Shown: piece after piece, positions 23,298-31,667 of the stretch | Layout of the letters: each line of letters starts with the position of its first letter | Position numbering within the stretch: position 1 is the first letter of the stretch | Assembly (NCBI GenBank): GCA_964634645.1 | Contig: CAZWKI010000003.1 | Location: 1 to 46,479, forward strand | DNA from: CAZWKI01 sp964634645 | GTDB taxonomy: Bacteria > Patescibacteriota > Patescibacteriia > UBA1558 > S5-K13 | Length of the DNA stretch: 46,479 nucleotides | Direction: 5' to 3' | The notes under the pieces: generated by a model | Databases searched by the model: none | The model's input: the letters and a program-made list of their open reading frames with translations, nothing else | What the model was told of the DNA's origin: nothing | Position numbers and translations under genes: made by a program

Positions 23298-23366
23298 ATT
23301 AGTTTTCAGGTTTCAGATTTCAGAAATTCCCTAAAACCTGCAACCTAAAACCTAAAACATAATAAC
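23298..23366 (+). repeat. Composite repeat spacer between rplQ and rplM
   Basis: TTTTCAGGTTTCAGATTTCA followed by CCTAAAACCTGCAACCTAAA units. Nearly the same spacer recurs before rpsI (23727-23802). CAGGTTT and AAACCTG can pair, so each copy can form a hairpin in the mRNA. Confidence 0.7.
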
Positions 23367-23726
23367 ATGATTAAAGTAAAAAGAGAAAAAATTAAACTAG
23401 ACGCTACTGGAATTCCCTTAGGAAGACTTGCAAGTAAAATTGCAATGCATTTGATGGGAAAAACAAAAACGGGATATTTTCCACATATTGATAGTGGGGA
23501 TTATGTTGAGATAGATAATGTTTCAAAAATAAAAATAAGTGGTAAAAAACCAGAAAACAAAGTATATTACAGACATTCAGGCTATACAGGTAATCTAAAA
23601 TCAACAAAACTAAAATTTTTAATTCCAGACAAAATTGACTGGGTTTTGAAAAAAGCTGTAAAAAACATGCTTCCAAAAAATAAACTACAAAATGGCATGT
23701 TGAAAAGACTTAAGATTAATAAATAA
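23367..23726 (+). CDS. rplM: 50S ribosomal protein L13
   Basis: Early-assembly large-subunit protein. 119 residues, about 20 fewer than the E. coli protein. The core is present: KLDATGIPLGRLASKIAMHL, DSGDYVEIDN, VYYRHSGYTGNLKS and the final AVKNMLPKNKLQNGMLKRLK. The shortening is at the C-terminus, after the MLPKN motif. Confidence 0.96.
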   Translation: MIKVKREKIKLDATGIPLGRLASKIAMHLMGKTKTGYFPHIDSGDYVEIDNVSKIKISGKKPENKVYYRHSGYTGNLKSTKLKFLIPDKIDWVLKKAVKNMLPKNKLQNGMLKRLKINK

Positions 23727-23802
23727 AATAGAGTTCAGTTTTCAGGTTTCAGATTTCAGTAATATCCTAAAACCTGCAACCTAAAACCTAAAACCTAATA
23801 GT
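23727..23802 (+). repeat. Composite repeat spacer between rplM and rpsI
   Basis: Second near-identical copy of the composite TTTCAG / CCTAAAACCTGCAA spacer (compare 23298-23366), here with one extra CCTAAA unit, ending just before the rpsI ATG. Confidence 0.7.
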
Positions 23803-24216
23803 ATGGACAAAAAAATAAGCGAATACATATACACCGTTGGCAAAAGAAAAACAGCTATTGCTACTCTTAAAATTTATTTNNNNNNNNNNGAAAAAGCAGA
23901 AACAATAATAAATGAAAAGAAAATTAGTGAATATGCAAAAAACGAAAAAACAATTCTAGATTTAATAAATGAACCTCTTGTTTTGTTGAATTTATTAGAT
24001 AAATATAAGTTAACAATAAAAGTGCATGGTGGCGGAAAATATGCTCAAGCAGAAGCAATAAGATTAGCAATTTCAAGAGCACTTGTAAAAATAAATGAAG
24101 AATACAAAAAAACTCTTAGAAGCAAAGGCTTTTTAACAAGAGATCCAAGGTCAAAGGAAAGAAAGAAACCAGGACTCAAAAAAGCAAGAAAAGCCCCACA
24201 GTGGAGTAAACGTTAG
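23803..24216 (+). CDS. rpsI: 30S ribosomal protein S9 (contains a 10-N gap)
   Basis: Small-subunit head protein whose C-terminal tail reaches the P-site tRNA. Motifs: YTVGKRKTAIATLKIY, VHGGGKYAQAEAIRLAISRA and the basic tail KKARKAPQWSKR. Ten N bases (23880-23889) fall after TLKIY, in the loop that normally reads like PGKG, and the frame is kept across them, so the true gap may be close to 10 bases. Last gene of the operon; a terminator follows at 24283. Confidence 0.95.
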   Translation: MDKKISEYIYTVGKRKTAIATLKIYXXXXEKAETIINEKKISEYAKNEKTILDLINEPLVLLNLLDKYKLTIKVHGGGKYAQAEAIRLAISRALVKINEEYKKTLRSKGFLTRDPRSKERKKPGLKKARKAPQWSKR

Positions 24217-24282
24217 TTTACGACATCCTGAATTAACCGAACGGATGGAGCAAGCGTTAAAAAATACTTTTATATACTCTTA

Positions 24283-24315
24283 CAAAACCTCAATTTTATT
24301 TGAGGTTTTGTTTTT
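24283..24315 (+). terminator. Terminator of the ribosomal-protein operon
   Basis: Eleven-base arms CAAAACCTCAA (24283-24293) and TTGAGGTTTTG (24300-24310), with a 6-base loop, followed by TTTTT. It lies about 65 bases after rpsI; between them I see only a small GTAAAC/GTTTAC hairpin over the stop codon. Confidence 0.85.
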
Positions 24316-24335
24316 CTCAAACGATAAGTTATAAT
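24308..24335 (+). promoter_or_regulatory. Possible promoter of the glycan locus, close to a leaderless start
   Basis: TTGTTT (24308-24313), a 16-base spacer and TATAAT (24330-24335). The expected transcription start coincides with the ATG at 24343, so the mRNA could be leaderless, or translation could start at the ATG at 24409. Confidence 0.45.
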
Positions 24336-24342
24336 AAAATAC

Positions 24343-25842
24343 ATGGAAATAGAAAAGAACGACTTGTCGACCGAAGCTTTAGCGAAGGTGGAAGAATTTA
24401 CAATAACAATGGAAAATAAAATAGTACGTAATACTAGTTATTTCACTATTGCTCTTGTTATGCAAAAAATCATTTCTTTTGTATATTTTTCATATCTTGC
24501 AACTCAAATTGGATCAGAAAGTACTGGAAAATACTTCTTTGCAATTTCTTTTGCGACAATATTTTCTGTTTTTGTTGATCTTGGACTTGGAAATTTGTTA
24601 GTAAGAGAATCTGCAAAAAAAGAAAATGATTCTCAAAAATTATTGGGAAATGCAATTACAATAAAATTAATATCTTCTGTATTTGTAATTCTTATAATTG
24701 CCTTTATGGCAAATATACTAAACTATCCAATTTTGACAAAAAAACTTATTTATCTTGCAAGCATTGCAATGATTCTGGATAATTTCACTTTGATTTTTTT
24801 CTCTACAATAAGAGGAAAACACAATCTAAAATACGAAAGTATTGGCTCAATAATATTTCAATTAATTATACTGGTTTTGGGATTTATTACACTTCAAAAA
24901 ACAAAAAATATAGCATTACTAATAATTGTTCTAATTACTGCAAGTTTGTTTAACATTTTATATTCTGCTATTGTCTTAAAATTTAAATATTTTATATCTC
25001 TAAAACCAAGATTTGATAAATTATTTATAAAAAATCTTATCATAATGTCTTGGCCTTTTGCTATTGCTGCAATATTTATGAGAATATCTGGAAATATCGA
25101 CTCTATTTTCTTATCAAAACTTGCAGACGAAAGAGCTCTTGGATATTATAGCTTGCCATACAAAATAACTTTTGCCTTCCAATTTATACCAATGGCTTTT
25201 TCAGCATCTCTTTACCCAGCTTTTACACATTTTTTTAATGAAGAAAAACAAAAACTAAAAAATATTCTAGACAAGAGTATTATTTATCTAATTTTGATTT
25301 CCATGCCAATCGCAATTGGAATATCATACGTTGCAAATACAATTATCACAAAAATATATGGAAATGATTATTTGAATTCAATTCTAACCCTACAAATTCT
25401 AATATTTAACCTACCATTTATTTTCTTGACCTTTCCAACCGGAGCAATGCTCAATGCTGGAAATTTACAAAAAACACACACAAAAAATATAGGACTGACA
25501 ATGGTTTTGACTATAATATTAGATTTAATATTAATTCCAAAATATTCTCAAAACGGAGCTGCTATTGCCTCTGTTTTTGCATCTATTTTTTATATGACAC
25601 TAAACTTTATATCTTGCAATAAAATAATAAAACCAAATTATAAAAAAATATTTACTTCTACTGTCAAAATTTTGTTATCTTGTTTATTAATGATTGCTTC
25701 TATAATTTTATTACAAAATCATACGAGTTTTTTTGTGTTTATTCCTATATCGGGAATTATTTATATATTTTCATCATTGTTTATATTCAAAACCATAAAA
25801 AGAGAGGATTTGGCTCTAATAAAATCAGGACTTAAAAAATAA
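24343..25842 (+). CDS. Polysaccharide flippase (Wzx/MOP superfamily)
   Basis: A predicted transporter moving lipid-linked glycan units across the cytoplasmic membrane. The 499 residues contain about 12-14 hydrophobic helices and no large soluble domain. The family-like N-terminus is NTSYFTIALVMQKIISFVYF, and the GKYFFAISFATIFSVFVDLG segment fits Wzx-type proteins. The start is uncertain: residues 1-22, encoded by a stretch with the direct repeat CGAAGCTTTAGCGAAG, look unlike the rest, and Met23 (ATG at 24409) begins the family-like part. First gene of a long glycan-synthesis region, consistent with export of the product made by the downstream glycosyltransferases. Confidence 0.87.
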   Translation: MEIEKNDLSTEALAKVEEFTITMENKIVRNTSYFTIALVMQKIISFVYFSYLATQIGSESTGKYFFAISFATIFSVFVDLGLGNLLVRESAKKENDSQKLLGNAITIKLISSVFVILIIAFMANILNYPILTKKLIYLASIAMILDNFTLIFFSTIRGKHNLKYESIGSIIFQLIILVLGFITLQKTKNIALLIIVLITASLFNILYSAIVLKFKYFISLKPRFDKLFIKNLIIMSWPFAIAAIFMRISGNIDSIFLSKLADERALGYYSLPYKITFAFQFIPMAFSASLYPAFTHFFNEEKQKLKNILDKSIIYLILISMPIAIGISYVANTIITKIYGNDYLNSILTLQILIFNLPFIFLTFPTGAMLNAGNLQKTHTKNIGLTMVLTIILDLILIPKYSQNGAAIASVFASIFYMTLNFISCNKIIKPNYKKIFTSTVKILLSCLLMIASIILLQNHTSFFVFIPISGIIYIFSSLFIFKTIKREDLALIKSGLKK

Positions 25843-25918
25843 ATTTGATTTTTTTCAATAAATTGACTTCAAATTCAAAAAATGGACTTGGAAGCCTTTT
25901 TATTATATAATTAATGTC

Positions 25919-28120
25919 ATGAAGCCTGATTTAAAAATAAAAATTGGGATTATTTCTATATCAATAATTTCTTTAATTGTTGCTTTTATTTTTGTTTCAA
26001 AAAATAATAATACAAACAATGAGCTCGTTGTAAAATACAAAAATTCCGACCGCATTGAATTATTAAGATTTGATAACAAAAAATCACTAAAAATTACAAA
26101 GAATAATTTAGAAAATGACGAAGGCGTAAAATATGTTTCAAATAATAACAAATATAAAATAGCTTATTTACCAAATGACCCAGATCTTCCATCTCAAGAT
26201 TATCTAAAACAAATAAGAGCGGATCTTGCCTGGACTTTTTCAAGAAACTCAAAAGATGTTGTGGTTGCTGTAATAGATACTGGAATTGATACAAATCATC
26301 CAGATTTAAAAGACAATATTTGGTGGAACAAAAACGAAATAGATGCTGATAACATAGACAATGACAACAATGGATATATTGATGATATTTATGGTTGGGA
26401 TTTTGTAAATAATTCTGCTGATAGTGGGATAAAAATAAGCAGAGGATTTAAGAAATATGCCGTAAATCATGGAACTGTTGTCGCTGGAATTATAGGAGCT
26501 GTTGGTAACAATAATGAAGGAATAAGTGGTGTAACCTGGAACGTCCAAATAATGTCTCTACGTGCAATAGATAGTCAGGGAGAGGGAAATACCTACAATA
26601 TTGCTAGAGCTATTGACTATGCCATTAAAAACAATGTTGATGTTATAAATTTAAGCTTTGTCGGAAACGAAAACGATCCAATACTTGCTGATGCAATAAG
26701 ACGTGCCTCAGAAGCTCAAATAGCAATAGTTGCAGCCGCTGGAAACGAAATAAATCCAGGAATGGATTTAAATGTTTATCCAAAATATCCAGTTTGTTAT
26801 GATTTTAATGAAAATACTGTATTTGGAGTTGGATCAGTAAATAAAAATAATTTATTATCTACTTTTTCTAATTATGGCTCAAATTGCATAGACATATTAG
26901 CACCAGGAGAAAATCTAAAAAGTACTACAGTTTTTTATCCAGACCTATTTGATTTTAAAGAAAAATATGGATCAGAATACTCTGGCACATCACTTTCTGC
27001 TCCACTTGTAAGTGGAACAATTGCTCTTATCAAATCAATAAATCCTAGTCTTACTGTACAGGAAATTTATAAAATTATAAAAGACAGTGCAAAAAATATT
27101 GCATTTGAAAATTTTGACAAAAGAAAACAAATAGGTGCTGGACTATTAGATGTCAATAACGCTCTAATAATGACAAGAAGTATTTCTTTAAATAGACAAG
27201 TTTCTATAATAACGCTTCCAAAAACCTCTTATAATTATTCTCTAAAAATCTTTCATCAAGAGAATGAAGACATAGAACAAAAAATCTTAAAAGAAAAAAA
27301 TGTAAATGGCTTTAAAAATACTTATAACATAAAAACTGGTGATTTAAATGGCGACAAAAAACAAGAAATAGTAATTGCGTCAACAAATAATATTGGAACA
27401 CAAATAAACATATACGATGAAAATTTCAAAAATATAGGTAGTTTCAAACTTCAATATAAAAATCCAATAGGTCTTGAAATCGCTGATTTATACAAAACTG
27501 GCAGAGAAAAAATAATAGTTTCTTCACCCGTCGGGTATGAACCCAAAATATCAATATATGATATAGACGGAACGCTTTTGAAAAGCTTTCCAATTTATAC
27601 AAAGGGTCTTAAAACTGGAATTTCAATTGCCGTATGTGATATTGACAATGATTTTCAAAAAGAAATTATAACAGCACCCAAAAAAGGTGCTGCGCCACAT
27701 GTTTTGTTTTATTCAAAAGAAGGTGTGCTAAAAGGACAGTTTTTTGCAGGAAACAAACAATTTAAAGGTGGATTAAATATTGCATGTGGAGATTTAAACA
27801 ATGATAAAAAAAATGAACTTGTTATCACAACAGAAAGTCTAAACTTTCCTTATGTGCTTGTTTATAACAAAAATGGAGAACTGTTGTCTAGCTTTTTAGC
27901 ATATGAAGAAAATTTCAGAAATGAACTTGTCGCAAGCATCGCAGATATTGATTTTGATTATCAAAATGAAATAATTTTAAACACCACAAGCGGAAATGCT
28001 TCACAGATAAAAATCTTTGATATCTATGGGGATCTTAAAAAAGAATTCTTTGCCTATGACAGCAAAGACAAATCTGGTGTTGCACTAACAGTATTCAAAA
28101 AAAATGCTACAAATAATTAA
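25919..28120 (+). CDS. Subtilisin-like serine protease (S8) with C-terminal FG-GAP/VCBS-like repeats
   Basis: A 733-residue predicted extracellular protease. An N-terminal hydrophobic segment (about residues 8-27) is a signal or anchor. The catalytic triad is Asp120 (VVVAVIDTGID), His184 (NHGTVVAG) and Ser358 (SGTSLSAPLV), with the oxyanion Asn276 in AAAGNE. An acidic insert with DNDNNGYIDD (about 147-156) could bind calcium. After about residue 430 come at least four repeats of the type GDLNGDKKQEIVIA, CDIDNDFQKEIITA, GDLNNDKKNELVIT and ADIDFDYQNEIILN, which resemble FG-GAP/VCBS beta-propeller blades. It overlaps the next gene by 17 bases. It may process surface proteins or degrade host or environmental protein. 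Confidence 0.92.
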   Translation: MKPDLKIKIGIISISIISLIVAFIFVSKNNNTNNELVVKYKNSDRIELLRFDNKKSLKITKNNLENDEGVKYVSNNNKYKIAYLPNDPDLPSQDYLKQIRADLAWTFSRNSKDVVVAVIDTGIDTNHPDLKDNIWWNKNEIDADNIDNDNNGYIDDIYGWDFVNNSADSGIKISRGFKKYAVNHGTVVAGIIGAVGNNNEGISGVTWNVQIMSLRAIDSQGEGNTYNIARAIDYAIKNNVDVINLSFVGNENDPILADAIRRASEAQIAIVAAAGNEINPGMDLNVYPKYPVCYDFNENTVFGVGSVNKNNLLSTFSNYGSNCIDILAPGENLKSTTVFYPDLFDFKEKYGSEYSGTSLSAPLVSGTIALIKSINPSLTVQEIYKIIKDSAKNIAFENFDKRKQIGAGLLDVNNALIMTRSISLNRQVSIITLPKTSYNYSLKIFHQENEDIEQKILKEKNVNGFKNTYNIKTGDLNGDKKQEIVIASTNNIGTQINIYDENFKNIGSFKLQYKNPIGLEIADLYKTGREKIIVSSPVGYEPKISIYDIDGTLLKSFPIYTKGLKTGISIAVCDIDNDFQKEIITAPKKGAAPHVLFYSKEGVLKGQFFAGNKQFKGGLNIACGDLNNDKKNELVITTESLNFPYVLVYNKNGELLSSFLAYEENFRNELVASIADIDFDYQNEIILNTTSGNASQIKIFDIYGDLKKEFFAYDSKDKSGVALTVFKKNATNN

Positions 28121-28577
28121 AAAAATTCCCGTGATTCAAAAAATACTAGACAAATACCCTATTATAATACAAATATTTTCTTTTGGCGTAATAGGAATAA
28201 TTAATGCACTTGTTGATTTTTCTATTTATATATCACTTACAAGAAATCTTTCATTTTGGGACAAAAATAAACTATATGCTAATTTTATATCATTTTTATG
28301 CGCTAATGTAATGAGTTTTTTTCTTAATAAGAGATTTTCATTTAGAGACAAAAATTCCGAAAAAAAATTTATAAAATATGTCAAATTTTTAGCAATAACA
28401 ACAGTTTCTTTATGTATATATCAAGCTTCTCTTTATTTTTCTATAAAATATTTCAAAATTACAAATTCAGATATTTATGGAAAAGTAATCGGCGTTGTGC
28501 TTGGTGCAATATGGAATTTTATTATGTATAAATTGACGGTTTTTAAAGACAAAAAACAACTTTCAAATGAATTATAA
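28104..28577 (+). CDS. GtrA-like membrane protein
   Basis: A 157-residue protein with four predicted helices, matching the GtrA family: FSFGVIGIINALVDFSIYIS, FISFLCANVMSFFLNKRFSF and a final VVLGAIWNFIMYKLTVF. GtrA-like proteins are thought to move or present polyprenyl-linked sugars for surface glycosylation. It overlaps the protease gene by 17 bases and is 41 bp before the epimerase, so it is probably part of a polycistronic unit. Confidence 0.87.
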   Translation: MLQIIKKIPVIQKILDKYPIIIQIFSFGVIGIINALVDFSIYISLTRNLSFWDKNKLYANFISFLCANVMSFFLNKRFSFRDKNSEKKFIKYVKFLAITTVSLCIYQASLYFSIKYFKITNSDIYGKVIGVVLGAIWNFIMYKLTVFKDKKQLSNEL

Positions 28578-28618
28578 ATCTGTTAAAATAATATAAACTT
28601 ATAAACTTATAAAAAATT

Positions 28619-29656
28619 ATGAAAAAACAAGTAATTTTTGATAAAAAAAATATTCTAGTAATAGGTGGCGCTGGATTTATAGGATCCAATCTCATGGAAC
28701 ATTTGCTAGAAAAGCATAAGGTAATTTGCATTGATAATTTTATAACAGGAAAAGTAGAAAATATAAATTATTTATTGCAATTTCCAGACTTTGTATTCAT
28801 AAAACATGATATGAGTGATCCTATTGATTTAGAAAATATGCTAGAACTAGAAAAATTCAGAATACAGTGGCAAGGAATTCAAGATATAATATATTTAGCA
28901 TGTCCTACTGCATACAAAGATCCAAAAAAATTTATTGTTGAAACAATAAAAGCAAACTCTATTGCTCTACAAAATGCATTGGAATTGGCTATTAAATACA
29001 AATCAAAATTTTTATTTTCTTCTTCTTCTGCTGTTTATGGAGACGCAGAAGATATAAGTGGTCCTATAGACGAATCTTATATAGGCAGAAACGATCATTT
29101 GAAACCACGTTCTGCATATAATGAAGGAAAAAAATTTGCAGAAACAATGGTTTATAATTATGGAGAAAAATACAATCTTGATATAAGTATTACAAGAATA
29201 TTTTCCACATATGGTCCTCGAATGATATTAAATGATGGAAGAATGATTCCTGATTTTATAGAGTCTGCCTTAAAAGACAAGGATATCATAATAAATGGCG
29301 AAGAAAACAAATTAAGTTCTTTTTGTTATATACAAGATATAATTGATGGAATTTTGAAAGACATGGATAGTCCTTATGACAAACCCCTAAATCTTGGAAG
29401 TCCTGATGAGATATTAGTTAAAGATGTTGCAAAAAAAATTATAGAGCTAACAAATTCGAAATCAAAAATAATATTTAAAGAAGGTTTTGAACATATTCAA
29501 AGAAGTCTTGTACCAAACATTTCAAAAGCAAAAGAAGTTCTTTCTTGGTTGCCGACAACAAGCCTTGAAGACGGACTCAAAAAAACAATAGCTCACGTTG
29601 AAAGATCTGGTGCAACTCTTTCTATATACAATGAAAAAAAGGACGATGCAATATAA
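28619..29656 (+). CDS. NAD-dependent sugar epimerase/decarboxylase, UDP-glucuronate decarboxylase-like
   Basis: A short-chain dehydrogenase of the nucleotide-sugar type, 345 residues. The NAD site is VIGGAGFIGSNLMEHLLE (residues about 14-31). SSSSAVYGD, the catalytic tyrosine/lysine pair in RSAYNEGKKFAET, IFSTYGPRM and SFCYIQDIIDG all resemble UDP-glucuronate decarboxylases (UDP-xylose synthase group). The exact product cannot be fixed from sequence alone. The gene follows gtrA and precedes a second epimerase after a short CCCGTC hairpin. Confidence 0.86.
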   Translation: MKKQVIFDKKNILVIGGAGFIGSNLMEHLLEKHKVICIDNFITGKVENINYLLQFPDFVFIKHDMSDPIDLENMLELEKFRIQWQGIQDIIYLACPTAYKDPKKFIVETIKANSIALQNALELAIKYKSKFLFSSSSAVYGDAEDISGPIDESYIGRNDHLKPRSAYNEGKKFAETMVYNYGEKYNLDISITRIFSTYGPRMILNDGRMIPDFIESALKDKDIIINGEENKLSSFCYIQDIIDGILKDMDSPYDKPLNLGSPDEILVKDVAKKIIELTNSKSKIIFKEGFEHIQRSLVPNISKAKEVLSWLPTTSLEDGLKKTIAHVERSGATLSIYNEKKDDAI

Positions 29657-29671
29657 AATATAAAAATAACA

Positions 29672-29689
29672 TCCCGTCATTCGACGGGA
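29672..29689 (+). other. Hairpin between the two epimerase genes
   Basis: TCCCGTC / GACGGGA with an ATTC loop, 10 bases before the next ATG and without a T run. It could be an mRNA processing or attenuation element; other CCCGTC hairpins occur at 13944 and 39637. Confidence 0.5.
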
Positions 29690-29699
29690 CAAGAAAAAT

Positions 29700-30617
29700 A
29701 TGAAAATATTAATAACTGGTGGTGCTGGGTTTGTAGGCTCGCACTTAGCTGACAAACTTATTTCTCTTCATCATGAAGTAATTATTGTAGATGATCTTTC
29801 TTCTGGAAAAAAAGAATTTGTTAATTGTAGTGCAAAATTTTATAAAACAGATATTAGATCAAATAAATTATCAAAAATATTTCAAAAACACAAGCCCGAT
29901 ATAGTATACCATATTGCTGCACAAAAAAGCGTTCCAAAATCACTGGAAGATCCGAGTTATGATGCTCAAATAAATATATTGGGTGGATTAAATGTTTTGG
30001 AAAATTGTGCAAAGTACAATATCAAAAAAATAATATTTACATCAACTGGTGGGGCAATTTATGATGAGGCTGATAAATTTCCAACAGATGAAGAGTGCGA
30101 GGCAAGGCCACTTAGTCCATATGCTATTGCAAAATTTTCAATGGAAAAATATATACAATTTTATTCCAAAGTAAAAAATTTAAATTACACTATTGTAAGA
30201 CCTGCAAATATATATGGACCACGCCAAGATCCGTTTGGAGAAGCTGGAGTAATAGCAATATTTATAAACAATTTAATAAACAACAAAAAGTGTTTTATAA
30301 ATGGAGGAGAGCAAACAAGGGACTTTGTATATGTCGCTGACGTTGTAAATGCACTTATCAAATCTCTTGATGGAAATAATCAAATATACAATATAGCAAC
30401 AGAAAATGATATTTCTATAAAAGAACTTTATAAAAAAATAAAAAATAATGTTGGTTCTCAACTAGAAGCAGAAATGAGAGATGCTATAAAGGGCGAGGTT
30501 TTCAAAAGTCAATTATCAAACCAACAAATAAAACAAGATTTGAATTGGTCACCTGAATATAATTTAGAAAAAGGAATAAAAGAAACAATAGAATATTTTA
30601 ATAATGCAAATAAATAA
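29700..30617 (+). CDS. NAD-dependent epimerase, UDP-glucose 4-epimerase-like
   Basis: A 305-residue extended short-chain dehydrogenase. NAD-binding ITGGAGFVGSHLADKL at the N-terminus, HIAAQKSVPKSLEDP, then STGGAIYDE and the catalytic SPYAIAKFSMEKY, followed by IVRPANIYGPRQDP and TRDFVYVADVVNAL. The pattern is closest to GalE-type 4-epimerases acting on UDP-hexoses or UDP-N-acetylhexosamines. Its end overlaps the next glycosyltransferase by 14 bases, so the two are translationally coupled. Confidence 0.88.
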   Translation: MKILITGGAGFVGSHLADKLISLHHEVIIVDDLSSGKKEFVNCSAKFYKTDIRSNKLSKIFQKHKPDIVYHIAAQKSVPKSLEDPSYDAQINILGGLNVLENCAKYNIKKIIFTSTGGAIYDEADKFPTDEECEARPLSPYAIAKFSMEKYIQFYSKVKNLNYTIVRPANIYGPRQDPFGEAGVIAIFINNLINNKKCFINGGEQTRDFVYVADVVNALIKSLDGNNQIYNIATENDISIKELYKKIKNNVGSQLEAEMRDAIKGEVFKSQLSNQQIKQDLNWSPEYNLEKGIKETIEYFNNANK

Positions 30618-31278
30618 TCCAAAAATATTTATAATAATTCCTGCATATAATGAAGAAAAAAATATTTCTCATGTTTTAGAAGAGTTAATTCAAAAATATG
30701 AAAATATTATTATAGTTGATGATGGGTCAACAGATAAAACATCTGAAATTGTAAAAAAATATCCTGTAGTTTTGCTAAGAAATATTATAAATAGAGGACA
30801 GGGCGCATCACTTCAAACGGGGAATGAATATGCAATAAAAAATAATGGTGATATAATAATTCACTTTGATGCTGACGGACAATTTCAAATATCTGACATT
30901 CCTAAATTTATAAATGAAATTGAAAATGGTTATGATATTGTATTTGGTTCTAGATTCTTAGATAATTCAACAAAATTTCCATGGTTTAAAAAAAATGTAC
31001 TCTTTAGAATTGCGAGAATAGTAAATAAAATATTTTTTAAATTAAATACAACTGATCCACAAGGGGGTTTTCGTGCAATGACAAAAGAAACTGCAAAAAA
31101 AATAATCATAGAACATAGTGGTATGGCTCATTGTAGTGAAATATTACACAAAGCATTTAAATATAATTTAAAGATAAAAGAAGTTCCAATAACCGTTATA
31201 TATAAAAATTTTGGGCAAGGATTTGGTGGAGGGGCTAAAATAGTAAAAGATTTAATTATTAAAAAAATATTAAAATGA
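30604..31278 (+). CDS. Family 2 glycosyltransferase, dolichol-phosphate mannosyltransferase-like
   Basis: A 224-residue soluble GT-A enzyme, probably transferring a sugar to polyprenyl phosphate. FIIIPAYNEEKNISHVLEEL, then IIVDDGSTDKTSEIV, and the metal-binding HFDADGQFQ (Asp89, Asp91) are clear; the acceptor region has FGSRFLDNST and QGGFRAMTKE. No membrane helix is present. It overlaps the epimerase by 14 bases and the DUF2304 gene by 4 (ATGA). Together with DUF2304 and GtrA-like proteins it forms a set often seen in lipid-linked sugar transfer. Confidence 0.92.
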   Translation: MQINNPKIFIIIPAYNEEKNISHVLEELIQKYENIIIVDDGSTDKTSEIVKKYPVVLLRNIINRGQGASLQTGNEYAIKNNGDIIIHFDADGQFQISDIPKFINEIENGYDIVFGSRFLDNSTKFPWFKKNVLFRIARIVNKIFFKLNTTDPQGGFRAMTKETAKKIIIEHSGMAHCSEILHKAFKYNLKIKEVPITVIYKNFGQGFGGGAKIVKDLIIKKILK

Positions 31279-31628
31279 TTGCATTAAAAATTATAATAAC
31301 AATATTTTTAGCTTTTGCAATATTAAATCTTATAAAACAATTTAAAAAATCAAAAAAAGCTTTAACTGGATTTTTATTTTGGTTACTTATTTGGATTACT
31401 ACTGGCATTATTTTTTGGAAACCAGATCTTGCCACGCAACTTGCAAATCAGTTTGGAATCGGTCGTGGATCTGATTTTATAATTTACATATCAATTATAG
31501 TAATTTTTTATCAATTATTTAAAATATATTCTCACATTGAAAAAATGGAAGGAAATATTACAAAAATTGTAAAAGAAATTGCATTTTTAAATGAAAATGA
31601 TAATAAAAACAAAAACCCTAAAATCTAA
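31275..31628 (+). CDS. DUF2304 membrane protein
   Basis: 117 residues with three predicted helices, ending in a charged helix (SHIEKMEGNITKIVKEIAFL). It matches the DUF2304 family, small membrane proteins usually next to polyprenol-type GT2 enzymes. The start overlaps the GT2 stop (ATGA), so the two are co-translated. The last codons (NKNKNPKI) run into the CCTAAA-type repeat spacer, so the C-terminus may have grown by repeat slippage. Confidence 0.85.
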   Translation: MIALKIIITIFLAFAILNLIKQFKKSKKALTGFLFWLLIWITTGIIFWKPDLATQLANQFGIGRGSDFIIYISIIVIFYQLFKIYSHIEKMEGNITKIVKEIAFLNENDNKNKNPKI

Positions 31629-31667
31629 ACACTAAAGCCTAAACTCTAAACCCTAAAACCCAACAAC
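31619..31667 (+). repeat. CCTAAA-type spacer before the second GT2 gene
   Basis: Units such as CCCTAAAATCTAAACACTAA and CCTAAACTCTAAACCC overlap the end of the DUF2304 gene and end at CAACAACATG of the next gene. No Shine-Dalgarno. Confidence 0.55.

Noticed and set aside
20870..23802. CRISPR array or telomere, suggested by CCTAAA and TTTCAG repeats
   Set aside because: Units are degenerate and irregular, lie between ribosomal-protein genes and have no unique spacers of constant length; no cas genes are present.
24206..24221. GTAAAC/GTTTAC hairpin over the rpsI stop codon as the operon terminator
   Set aside because: Six-base stem without a T run; the strong terminator lies at 24283.
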